A DNA stretch of 64,000 nt from Agromyces bracchium (GTDB taxonomy: Bacteria; Actinomycetota; Actinomycetes; Actinomycetales; Microbacteriaceae), in assembly GCF_009709675.1 (NCBI RefSeq), contig NZ_WMLB01000022.1, positions 161,365-225,364 on the forward strand. The letters are read 5' to 3'. The notes under the pieces were generated by a model. The model made no database searches, was not told the origin of the DNA, and saw only the letters and a program-made list of their open reading frames with translations. Shown in pieces: positions 56,586 to 64,000 of this stretch; the first letter of the stretch is position 1, and the number at the start of each line of letters is the position of its first letter. A program made the translations under genes and the position numbers.

Positions 56586-58135
56586 AGCTGCGGCTGCTCG
56601 GGAACATCTTCAAGCGGAGTGCGTGGCAGGTCGTCGGCCTCTCGATCGCGATCGTCTACGGGCTCGGCATCTCGGCGCTGCTGTTCCTGATCCTGGTCGG
56701 GCTCCGGTCGGTCGACGACGTCGCGCTCGTGCGCGACGTGCTCGTCGTCGCCGGGGCGGCCACCGTGGTGGGCTTCCTGGTCGTGCCGTTGGTGTTCGGC
56801 ATCGACGACACGATGGACCCGCGTCGGTTCGCGCTGTTCGGCATCCCGGATCGCACCATCGCGCTCGGGCTCGCACTGTCCGCCGTCATCGGCGTGCCCG
56901 CGATCGCGCTCGCGATCGTGCTCACCGGCACGGTGGTGACCTGGTCGCGAGGCTTCGGGTCGACGGTGTTCGCGATCGTCGGCGCCCTGCTCGCGTTCGC
57001 GACCTGCCTGCTCGCGGCGCGGCTCACGGCCGGCATCGCCGGGCTGCTCCTCGAGACCCGCCGTGCGCGAGACGTGGGAACCGTGCTCGGCGTGCTCTTC
57101 GTCGTCATGCTCGCACCGATCGCGGTCGCCCTGACCACGGTCGACTGGGCGGCCTCCGGTCGGCAGGCCATCGGCGCGATCGCCGGGGCGTTGTCGTGGA
57201 CCCCCCTCGGGGCCGCGTTCGCCGTGCCCGGCGAGGCGGCATCCGGTGCCTGGGGGCTCGCGTTCCCGAAGCTCCTCATCGCGGCGGCGACCGTGTGGTT
57301 CGGATGGCTCGCCTGGAAGGCGCTCGTCGCGAAGATGCTCGTCACGCCGGGCCGCGAGGCGAGCCCGCGCAGCTACCACGGCCTCGGCTGGTTCGGCCGC
57401 ACGACCGGCGGCCCGACGGGAGCGATCGCGGCGCGCAGCACCACGTACTGGTTCCGCGACTCGCGCTACTGGGTGTCGCTGCTGATGGTGCCCGTCGCGC
57501 CGATCCTCGTCATGCTGCCGCTCGGCATCGCCGGCGTGCCGCAGATGTACCTCGGACTCATCCCGGTGCCGCTCATGTGCCTCCTGCTCGGCTGGAGCCT
57601 GCACAACGACACCGCCTACGACAACACGGCGATCTGGTTGCACGTCGCGTCGGGCGTGCGCGGCGCGGCCGACCGATTCGGCCGGCTCGTGCCCGTGCTC
57701 GTCGCCGGCATCCTCGTGATCGGACTCGGCAGCGCCGTGACCGTGTTCGTGCTCGACGACTGGCGCCTCCTGCCGTCGCTGCTCGGCGTGAGCACGGCGC
57801 TGCTGCTCGCCGGGCTCGGCGTGGGGTCGATCACGTCGGCCGCGATGCCGTATCCGGTCGTGAAGCCCGGCGACAGCCCGTTCCAGCAGCCGCAGTCGAC
57901 CGGGGGCATCACGGCGCTCGTGCAGTCCCTCGCGATGTTCGCCGCACTGATCGCCGCGGGCCCCGCGATCTGGTTCGCCGCGCTCGGCATCTTCGACGAC
58001 CCGGCGTGGCACGCGGCATCTCTCGCGGCGGGCGCCGGACTCGGCCTGCTCGTGCTCGTGATCGGCGTGTTCGCGGGCGGGCGCGTCTTCGAGCGCCGCG
58101 CTCCCGAGATCGTCGCCGCGGCCGTCCGCGCCTGA
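56561..58135 (+). CDS. ABC transporter permease
   Basis: A 524-residue protein with about 12 membrane helices and a cytoplasmic middle loop (KMLVTPGREASPRSYHGLGWFGRTTGG). It is an ABC-2-like permease of the actinobacterial type that pairs with the ATPase encoded just upstream (25-nt overlap). Nothing in the sequence identifies the cargo. Confidence 0.82.
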   Translation: MVAQLLRLKLRLLGNIFKRSAWQVVGLSIAIVYGLGISALLFLILVGLRSVDDVALVRDVLVVAGAATVVGFLVVPLVFGIDDTMDPRRFALFGIPDRTIALGLALSAVIGVPAIALAIVLTGTVVTWSRGFGSTVFAIVGALLAFATCLLAARLTAGIAGLLLETRRARDVGTVLGVLFVVMLAPIAVALTTVDWAASGRQAIGAIAGALSWTPLGAAFAVPGEAASGAWGLAFPKLLIAAATVWFGWLAWKALVAKMLVTPGREASPRSYHGLGWFGRTTGGPTGAIAARSTTYWFRDSRYWVSLLMVPVAPILVMLPLGIAGVPQMYLGLIPVPLMCLLLGWSLHNDTAYDNTAIWLHVASGVRGAADRFGRLVPVLVAGILVIGLGSAVTVFVLDDWRLLPSLLGVSTALLLAGLGVGSITSAAMPYPVVKPGDSPFQQPQSTGGITALVQSLAMFAALIAAGPAIWFAALGIFDDPAWHAASLAAGAGLGLLVLVIGVFAGGRVFERRAPEIVAAAVRA

Positions 58136-58156
58136 TCGCGGCGTAGACTTCTCGGC

Positions 58157-58444
58157 ATGATCCGACCCGTGCAGGCGAGCATCGCCGACCCCGACGCGCC
58201 CGGCGGCGGCACCTCGGTCCTCGACCGCGAACTCGAGCAGCTGCTCGAAGAGGAGAACATCGAGCCGGGCGACCACGAGCGGTTCTCGCACTACGTCAAG
58301 AAGGAGCAGATCCTCGAGTCGGCGATGACGGGCAAGCCGGTCCGCGCGCTGTGCGGCAAGAAGTGGACCCCGGGTCGCGACCCGGAGAAGTTCCCGGTCT
58401 GCCCGACGTGCAAGGAGATCTACGAGCGGATGAAGAAGGGCTGA
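58157..58444 (+). CDS. DUF3039 protein
   Basis: A 95-residue protein of the actinobacterial DUF3039 family. GDHERFSHYVKKEQILESAMTGKPVRALCGKKW and FPVCPTCKEIYE are diagnostic; His and four Cys positions suggest a small zinc site. The function is unknown. TAGACT lies 7 nt before the ATG. It converges on pncB with 22 nt between stops. Confidence 0.88.
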   Translation: MIRPVQASIADPDAPGGGTSVLDRELEQLLEEENIEPGDHERFSHYVKKEQILESAMTGKPVRALCGKKWTPGRDPEKFPVCPTCKEIYERMKKG

Positions 58445-58466
58445 CGCCCGCTCGGCGGCGCACCCC

Positions 58467-59786
58467 TCAGCGGTACGTCGTGGGGATCACCGGCTCGCCG
58501 CGACCCAGGCGGAACGCCTCGATCGGCAGTTCCTGCATGACCTCGGCGCGGTGCGCGCGTGCCGCCTCGACGCCCGCGTGGCCGGTGAACGCGGCATCCG
58601 CTCGCCCCTCGTGCATGAGTCGCACCATGAGCGGCCGCAGTTGGTCGTCGTCGGCGAACTCCTCCTCGCCGTCGGGTCCGTCGCCGACGAAGACGAGCTC
58701 CTCGCGCGCGGTGCGCGTCGAGTCGATGCGGCGGGCCGCGTTCTTGCGCCCGCCGACGCTCAGCTTCTTCGTCGACGACTTCGCGACGCTCACCCACTCG
58801 CCGTCGTCGCCGCGTCTCGCGACGAGCTTGTAGACCATGCCGGCCGCCGGGAAGCCGGAACCCGTCACGACCGACGTGCCGACGCCGTAGGCGTCGACGG
58901 GCGCGCCCGAGAGGGCGGCGAGCGTGAACTCGTCGAGGTCGCTCGTGACGGTGATGCGCGTGTTCACCGCGCCGAGCTCGTCGAGCTGCTCGCGCACCGC
59001 GGCGACGACGGTCGGCAGGTCGCCGGAGTCGATGCGCACGGCGCCGAGCCCGGTGCCGGCCACGCGCACCGCGGTCTCGACGCCGGTGGGGATGTCGTAG
59101 GTGTCGATGAGGAGCGTCGTGCCCGGGCCCATGGCCTCGACCTGCGCGCGGAACGCGGCCTCCTCGCTGTCGTGCAGCAGCGTGAACGCGTGCGCGGCCG
59201 TGCCCATGGTCGGGATGCCCCAGGTGCGGCCGGCCTCGAGGTTGCTCGTCGCGTCGAACCCCGCGATGTAGGCCGCGCGTGCGGCGGCGACGGCGGAGGC
59301 CTCATTGGTGCGGCGCGAGCCCATCTCGGCGATCGGGCGCCCGAGCGCGACCGACACCATGCGCGCGGCGGCGCTCGCGACCGACGAGTCGTAGTTCAGC
59401 ACCGAGAGCACGACGGTCTCGAGCATGACGGCCTCGGCGAACGAGGCCTGGATCGTGACGAGCGGTGAACCCGGGAAGTAGGCCTCGCCCTCGCGGTAGC
59501 CCCAGACGTCGCCGCGGAAGCGGTAGTCGGCGAGCCAGTCGAGGGTCTCGTCGCGCACCACGCGGTGCTCGCGGAGGAACTCGAGCTCGGCGTCCTCGAA
59601 GCGGAAGCGCTCGATGAGCTCGAGCAGGCGCCCGGTGCCCGCGACGATGCCGTACCGGCGACCGTCGGGCAGGCGCCGTGCGAACGCCTCGAAGAGGCTC
59701 TCGCGGTGGGCGGTGCCGTCGAGCAGGGCGGCATCCACCATGGTGAGCTCGTAGCGGTCGGTGAACAGCGCAGCAGACCCGGTCAC
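58467..59786 (-). CDS. pncB: nicotinate phosphoribosyltransferase
   Basis: A 439-residue enzyme that makes nicotinate mononucleotide from nicotinate and PRPP in NAD salvage. TDRYELTMVDAAL at the N-terminus, FPGSPLVTIQASFAEAVMLETVVLSVLNY, the MGSRRTNEASAVAAARAAYIAGFDATSN segment, GTAAHAFTLLH (catalytic His) and IDSGDLPTVV are all family motifs. TAGGCT lies 6 nt from the GTG start. In mycobacteria the homologue is in the same neighbourhood as murI-rph-rdgB. Confidence 0.93.
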   Translation of the reverse strand: MTGSAALFTDRYELTMVDAALLDGTAHRESLFEAFARRLPDGRRYGIVAGTGRLLELIERFRFEDAELEFLREHRVVRDETLDWLADYRFRGDVWGYREGEAYFPGSPLVTIQASFAEAVMLETVVLSVLNYDSSVASAAARMVSVALGRPIAEMGSRRTNEASAVAAARAAYIAGFDATSNLEAGRTWGIPTMGTAAHAFTLLHDSEEAAFRAQVEAMGPGTTLLIDTYDIPTGVETAVRVAGTGLGAVRIDSGDLPTVVAAVREQLDELGAVNTRITVTSDLDEFTLAALSGAPVDAYGVGTSVVTGSGFPAAGMVYKLVARRGDDGEWVSVAKSSTKKLSVGGRKNAARRIDSTRTAREELVFVGDGPDGEEEFADDDQLRPLMVRLMHEGRADAAFTGHAGVEAARAHRAEVMQELPIEAFRLGRGEPVIPTTYR

Positions 59787-59809
59787 CCGGCTAGCCTAAT
59801 GCTCGGGGG

Positions 59810-60736
59810 TCAGGATGCCGCGGCGGCGGCGCGCGGCGGGGCATCCGGCCGACGGGCTCCGGCACCGGCACGTGCACGCGTGCGGGTGCGGGAGCGGAAC
59901 CCGACCGCGAGCACGTTCGCGGCGGTGACGAGCCCGAGCCCGACGAGCTGCCAGGCGGCGAGCGCCTCGCCGAGGACGACGAGTCCGGCCAGCGCGGCGG
60001 CCGCCGGGTGCACGCTCTGCAGGACGGCGAACCGCTGGCGAGGCATCCGTCGCAGCACCATGACGTCGATCGAGTAGGGGATCGCGGAGGAGAGCAGTCC
60101 CGCGATCGCGCCGACGCCGAGCACCAGCGCGATCGCGCCGGGCTCGAGGCCGAGGAGCACCACCACGAGGAGCGGCACCGTGAGGATCGCCGCGACCGTG
60201 GTCGCGACCGCGGTGGCCTGCACGCCGGGCAGCGACCGGCCCGCGCGCTGGCTCAGGAGGATGTAGGCCGCCCAGGCGGCCGCCGCGGCGAGGGCGAACG
60301 CGATGCCGAGCGGATCGATGCCGGGCACTGTGCCCGTGAGGAGCACGACGCCCGCAGCGGCGAGCACCGCGGCGACGAGGTCGATGCGGCGGCGTGATCC
60401 GAGGATCGCGAGGGCGAGCGGGCCGAGGAACTCGATCGTGACCGCCGGGCCGAGGCCGATGCGCTCGACCGCGGCGTACAGGGCGAGGTTCATGACGACG
60501 AGCACGCCGCCGAGGAGCATCGCCGGTCGCAGCACGGACCAGGTGAGGTCGCGACGGCGCGGGCGTGCGACGGCGAGTAGCGCGACGGCCGCCACCGCCT
60601 GGCGGAGGGCGACGACGCCGGCCGGCCCCACGAGGGGGAAGATCGTCGCGCCGATCGCCGCGCCGACCTGCACGGATGCCGCGCCGCCGACGACCGCGGC
60701 CGCGCCGCCGATCCCGTCTCCGTTCATTCGTCCCAT
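59810..60736 (-). CDS. EamA/RhtA-type exporter
   Basis: A 308-residue membrane protein with ten helices and two EamA repeats, similar to RhtA-type threonine/homoserine exporters (ALRQAVAAVALL, LGPAVTIEFLGPLALAILGSRR, SAIPYSIDVMVLRRMPRQRFAVLQSVHPAAAALAGLVVLGE). The C-terminus is basic and Arg-rich. The ATG at 60736 is supported by TAGCGT 7 nt upstream. It is divergent from a LysR regulator that probably controls it. Confidence 0.88.
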   Translation of the reverse strand: MGRMNGDGIGGAAAVVGGAASVQVGAAIGATIFPLVGPAGVVALRQAVAAVALLAVARPRRRDLTWSVLRPAMLLGGVLVVMNLALYAAVERIGLGPAVTIEFLGPLALAILGSRRRIDLVAAVLAAAGVVLLTGTVPGIDPLGIAFALAAAAAWAAYILLSQRAGRSLPGVQATAVATTVAAILTVPLLVVVLLGLEPGAIALVLGVGAIAGLLSSAIPYSIDVMVLRRMPRQRFAVLQSVHPAAAALAGLVVLGEALAAWQLVGLGLVTAANVLAVGFRSRTRTRARAGAGARRPDAPPRAAAAAS

Positions 60737-60754
60737 GCCGATCACGCTACGTCG

Positions 60755-60776
60755 GCATTGACGCGTTGAGAAATGC
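60755..60776. promoter_or_regulatory. probable LysR binding site
   Basis: GCATT-N12-AATGC is an inverted repeat with the T-N11-A pattern in the divergent gap between the exporter and the regulator, next to both -10 hexamers (60744-60749 minus, 60793-60798 plus). Confidence 0.6.
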
Positions 60777-60804
60777 AATCGGAGATGATTGATACGCTCG
60801 ATGC

Positions 60805-61701
60805 ATGGAACTGGAACTGCGCCACCTCCGCGTCCTCATCGCGGTCGACGACGAGCGGTCGTTCACCGCCGCCGCCGACCGGCTCGGGATGTCCCAGGCC
60901 GCCGTCTCCCGGTCGCTCGCCGCCCTCGAGCGCGCGGTCGGTGCGACCCTGATGCACCGGACGACCCGGCGCGTCGAGCCGACGGAGCCGGGCACCATGC
61001 TCGCCGGCGTCGCGCGGCGGGTCACGGCGGAGCTCGACCGCGCCGTGGCATCCGTACGCGGCGACCGCGCCGTGATCCGGATCGGGTACGCGTGGGCGGC
61101 GCTCGGCGCGCACACCACGTCCGTGCTACGCGCCTGGAACCACGGGCACCCCGCGAACCCGATCCGCCTCGTGCGGATCAACTCGCGCGACGCCGGCCTC
61201 CTCGACGGGCACGTCGACCTCGCCGTCGTGCGGCACCCCGTCCTGCCGCCCGAGCTGGAGTCGGAGATCGTCGGGCGCGAGCGGCGGGTCGCCGCGCTCC
61301 CGATCGACCATCCGCTCGCCGACCGCGAGAGCGTCGCGCTCGCCGACCTCACGCCGTGGGAGGTCGCGGTCGACCGCCGCTCGGGCACGACGACGACCGA
61401 GCTCTGGGAATCGACGGGCATCGCGGCGCCGCCCCTCACATGGAGCGGCGACGTCGAGGAGTGGCTCGACCTCATCGCCGCCGGCGACGCGATCGGCGTC
61501 ACCTCGGAGGCGACCGCGCACCACCTCCCGCGACCCGGCGTCGTGTTCGTGCCGATCGGCGACGCGCCGCCGCTGGAGGTGCGCCTCGCGTGGCACCGGA
61601 ACCACCGGCATCCGGCGTCGGGCCGCATCGCGCGCGCCGTGCGCGCGGCGTACGCGGCGGCGGGCACGACTCCGGGCGAGGGCGACGCCGGGCGCGCCTG
61701 A
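60805..61701 (+). CDS. LysR-family transcriptional regulator
   Basis: A 298-residue LysR regulator. The N-terminal winged helix reads [53 protein letters not shown]; the ligand-binding domain follows from about residue 90. It is divergent from the EamA exporter and probably activates it in response to an amino acid or related solute (inference from the arrangement). TACGCT is 6 nt before ATG 60805. Confidence 0.92.
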   Translation: MELELRHLRVLIAVDDERSFTAAADRLGMSQAAVSRSLAALERAVGATLMHRTTRRVEPTEPGTMLAGVARRVTAELDRAVASVRGDRAVIRIGYAWAALGAHTTSVLRAWNHGHPANPIRLVRINSRDAGLLDGHVDLAVVRHPVLPPELESEIVGRERRVAALPIDHPLADRESVALADLTPWEVAVDRRSGTTTTELWESTGIAAPPLTWSGDVEEWLDLIAAGDAIGVTSEATAHHLPRPGVVFVPIGDAPPLEVRLAWHRNHRHPASGRIARAVRAAYAAAGTTPGEGDAGRA

Positions 61702-61717
61702 TCTAGGCTGGTGCCTC

Positions 61718-62572
61718 GTGAGTGATGCACCGATCGGGATCTTCGACTCGGGGGTCGGCGGCCTCACCGTCGCCCGCGCGGTGCGCGACCAGCTCCCGAA
61801 CGAGTCGATCCTCTACGTCGGCGACCTCGAGCACTCGCCCTACGGGCCGAAGCCGATCGCCGACGTGCGCCGCTACGCGCTCGCCGTGCTCGACGACCTC
61901 GTCGCGCAGGGCGTGAAGATGCTCGTGATCGCGTGCAACACCGCGTCGTCGGCCATGCTCCGCGACGCGCGCGAGCGCTACGACGTGCCGGTCGTCGAGG
62001 TCATCCAACCTGCGGTGCGGCGCGCCGTCGCGACGACCCGCACCGGGCGCGTCGGCGTGATCGGCACCGCCGGGACCATCCAGTCGCGCGCGTACGACGA
62101 CGCGTTCGCCGCGGCGCCGCACCTCGAGCTGTCGTCGGCCGCGTGCCCTCGCTTCGTCGAGTTCGTCGAGTCGGGCGTCGCGACCGGGCCCGAGGTGCTC
62201 GCCGTCGCCGAGGAGTACCTCGCACCGCTGCGTGCAGCGGGCGTCGACACGCTCGTGCTCGGCTGCACGCACTACCCGTTCCTGAAGGGTGCGATCTCCT
62301 ACGTCATGGGGGAGGGCGTGAGCCTCGTCTCGAGCGACGTCGAGACCGCGAACGACGTCTACCGCGTGCTCGTCTCGCAAGGACTCGAGCGGCGCTCGCC
62401 CGAACCACCCGTGCACCGCTTCGAGGCGACGGGCGGCTCGAGCGCCGCGTTCCTCGACCTCGCGCATCGCCTCATCGGGCCCGAGATCTCGCAGGTCGAG
62501 CTCGTGCAGACCGGCGTGCTCACGCTTCCGGCCGCGGTAGCGGCATCCGTCACCGACAGGAGAACCCAGTGA
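61718..62572 (+). CDS. murI: glutamate racemase
   Basis: A 284-residue enzyme that supplies D-glutamate for peptidoglycan. It has the catalytic cysteine pair C73 (ACNTASS) and C183 (LGCTHYPF), plus FDSGVGGLT at the N-terminus and [16 protein letters not shown] is 8 nt before the GTG start. The stop overlaps rph by 4 nt, giving a murI-rph-rdgB operon. Confidence 0.96.
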   Translation: MSDAPIGIFDSGVGGLTVARAVRDQLPNESILYVGDLEHSPYGPKPIADVRRYALAVLDDLVAQGVKMLVIACNTASSAMLRDARERYDVPVVEVIQPAVRRAVATTRTGRVGVIGTAGTIQSRAYDDAFAAAPHLELSSAACPRFVEFVESGVATGPEVLAVAEEYLAPLRAAGVDTLVLGCTHYPFLKGAISYVMGEGVSLVSSDVETANDVYRVLVSQGLERRSPEPPVHRFEATGGSSAAFLDLAHRLIGPEISQVELVQTGVLTLPAAVAASVTDRRTQ

Positions 62573-63342
62573 CCGAGACCCCCGACCTCGTGCGCGCCGA
62601 CGGCCGCACCCCCGACGCGCTCCGCGACGTCGTCGTCGAGCGCGGCTGGAGCGCGCACGCCGAGGGCAGCGCGCTCATCTCGTTCGGGAACACCAAGGTG
62701 CTCTGCACCGCGAGCTTCACGAACGGCGTGCCGCGCTGGATGACCGGCAAGGGCAAGGGCTGGGTCACCGCGGAGTACGCGATGCTGCCGCGGTCGACCA
62801 ACACGCGCAACGACCGCGAGTCGGTCAAGGGCCGCATCGGCGGACGCACCCACGAGATCAGCCGACTCATCGGCCGGAGCCTGCGCGCCGTGGTCGACAT
62901 GAAGTCGCTCGGCGAGAACACCATCCAGATCGACTGCGACGTGCTGCAGGCCGACGGCGGCACGCGCACCGCGGCGATCACGGGCGCCTACGTCGCGCTC
63001 GCCGACGCGATCGAGTGGGCCCGCGGCCGGAAGTTCATCGCGCAGAAGGCCACGCCGCTCATCGACACCGTCTCGGCGGTCTCGGTCGGCATCATCGACG
63101 GCACGCCCATGCTCGACCTCGCCTACGTCGAGGACGTACGTGCAGAGACCGACATGAACGTCGTCGCCACCGGCCGCGGCCTCTTCGTGGAGGTGCAGGG
63201 CACCGCCGAGGGCGCGCCGTTCGACCGGCGCGAGCTCGACGCGCTGCTCGACCTCGCCCTCGCCGGCACGGCCGAGCTCGCCTCGATCCAGCGGGCCGCG
63301 CTCGAGGCGCAGCTCGGCGCGGGCGCGGGCGCCGCGGGCTGA
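62569..63342 (+). CDS. rph: ribonuclease PH
   Basis: A 257-residue phosphorolytic 3'-5' exoribonuclease that trims tRNA 3' ends. Conserved segments: [64 protein letters not shown] and [10 protein letters not shown]. The GTG start is inside the murI stop (GTGA). Confidence 0.96.
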   Translation: MTETPDLVRADGRTPDALRDVVVERGWSAHAEGSALISFGNTKVLCTASFTNGVPRWMTGKGKGWVTAEYAMLPRSTNTRNDRESVKGRIGGRTHEISRLIGRSLRAVVDMKSLGENTIQIDCDVLQADGGTRTAAITGAYVALADAIEWARGRKFIAQKATPLIDTVSAVSVGIIDGTPMLDLAYVEDVRAETDMNVVATGRGLFVEVQGTAEGAPFDRRELDALLDLALAGTAELASIQRAALEAQLGAGAGAAG

Positions 63343-63356
63343 TCGAGGGTCGACGG

Positions 63357-63977
63357 ATGCCGCAGCCGCTCGAGGTCGTCCTCGCCACGCACAACGCGCA
63401 CAAGGTCGCCGAGTTCCAGCACATCCTGGGCGACGCACTGCCCGGCCTCATCGTGCTCCCGTACGACGGGCCCGAGCCCGTCGAGGACGGCACGTCGTTC
63501 GACGAGAACGCCTTCATCAAGGCGCGCGCCGCGGCATCCCACACCGGGCGCATCGCTCTCGCCGACGACTCCGGCATCGCCGTCGACGTCATGGGCGGCT
63601 CGCCCGGCATCTTCTCCGCGCGCTGGGCCGGCCCGGGCCGCGGCGCCGAGGCGAACCTCGAGCTGCTGCTCGCACAGCTCGGCGACATCCGCGACCCGCA
63701 CCGCACCGCGCACTTCCACTGCACGATCGCCCTGGTGGTGCCGGGTGCCGCGGGCGGCGAGCCGCACGAGTTCGCCGCCGTCGGCACGTGGCCCGGGCGC
63801 ATCGCGACCGAGCGCGCGGGCGTGAACGGGTTCGGGTACGACCCGATCTTCCTGCCCGACGGCTTCGACGTGTCGGCCGCCGAGCTCGCGCCCGAGGTGA
63901 AGAACGCGCACAGCCACCGGGCACGCGCGTTCCGCGCGCTCCTGCCCGAGCTGGAGCGGGTCGCGCGGTTCGGCTGA
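63357..63977 (+). CDS. rdgB: RdgB/HAM1 non-canonical purine NTP pyrophosphatase
   Basis: A 206-residue enzyme that removes dITP and XTP from the nucleotide pool. It shows ATHNAHKVAEF (substrate Lys), TSFDENAFIKARAA, ADDSGIAVDV (catalytic Asp), GFGYDPIF and the SHRARA end motif. It lies 14 nt after rph and ends the window's last operon. Confidence 0.95.
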   Translation: MPQPLEVVLATHNAHKVAEFQHILGDALPGLIVLPYDGPEPVEDGTSFDENAFIKARAAASHTGRIALADDSGIAVDVMGGSPGIFSARWAGPGRGAEANLELLLAQLGDIRDPHRTAHFHCTIALVVPGAAGGEPHEFAAVGTWPGRIATERAGVNGFGYDPIFLPDGFDVSAAELAPEVKNAHSHRARAFRALLPELERVARFG

Positions 63978-63989
63978 CGCCGACCCGTA

Positions 63990-64000
63990 CCCCCCCCCCC
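63990..64000. other. poly-C run at the window end
   Basis: Eleven consecutive C residues close the window. It could be a real homopolymer after rdgB or an artefact of sequence joining or a contig end. Confidence 0.7.

Overview
The window reads as chromosomal DNA of a high-GC Gram-positive actinobacterium, most likely Microbacteriaceae (Agromyces/Microbacterium-like). This is inferred from the very high GC, GTG/ATG starts, actinobacterial families (DUF3107, DUF3039, DUF2342, UPF0182, ferritin-like tRNA hydroxylase relatives) and gene order; no rRNA is present to confirm it. About 50 protein genes are supported, plus one initiator tRNA. Coding is dense, with many 4-nt stop/start overlaps and stem-loop terminators between convergent genes.

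Layout. 1-3.0 kb: a GPH-type transporter and a PLP decarboxylase in one operon. 3.0-7.0 kb (minus): lipoprotein, Mrp-type P-loop ATPase, DUF1003 protein and an MgtE-N/CBS protein that lacks the transport domain. 7.0-9.1 kb: small membrane or stress proteins and a lipoprotein, separated by short tandem repeats and a compound palindrome. 9.1-12.7 kb: aminopeptidase P, an endonuclease/phosphatase-fold membrane protein, a PHP phosphoesterase. 12.8-33.4 kb: a block whose order matches mycobacterial Rv3211-Rv3193c: DEAD-box helicase, ferritin-like protein, DUF3107, AdnA/AdnB helicase-nucleases, a degenerate phosphotransferase, NudC, UvrD2-like helicase, ThiF-like protein, DUF2342 metalloprotease, Lon-like PDZ protease and UPF0182 membrane protein. 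These join recombinational repair with nucleotide clean-up and envelope proteolysis.

34.3-38.4 kb: an initiator tRNA followed by a lower-GC segment bounded by an exact 46-bp direct repeat that contains the tRNA terminator. It carries a PD-(D/E)XK nuclease, a chimeric patatin/HsdR pseudogene, an IS3 transposase remnant and an alpha/beta-hydrolase-adenylate cyclase fusion. It looks like a decayed mobile or defence island. 38.4-45.7 kb: HxlR regulator with a DoxX target, secreted metalloprotease, nitrilase-family amidase, aminotransferase, HtrA protease.

45.8-54.1 kb: a cell-surface glycopolymer cluster (two GT2 glycosyltransferases, CDP-alcohol phosphatidyltransferase, CDP-glycerol glycerophosphotransferase, TagGH-like exporter, sugar/choline-type nucleotidyltransferase), resembling teichoic-acid synthesis and export. 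54.4-58.1 kb: an ABC exporter whose ATPase has a ~480-residue charged, low-complexity N-terminal extension. 58.2-64.0 kb: DUF3039, nicotinate phosphoribosyltransferase, EamA exporter and divergent LysR regulator, then murI-rph-rdgB. The window ends in a poly-C run.

Two window-wide patterns stand out. At least nineteen genes have a TANNNT -10 hexamer exactly 6-8 nt upstream of the start codon, which points to widespread leaderless transcription and fixes several starts. The heptamer GGATGCC/GGCATCC is conspicuously frequent in both orientations, in coding sequence and in terminator stems.
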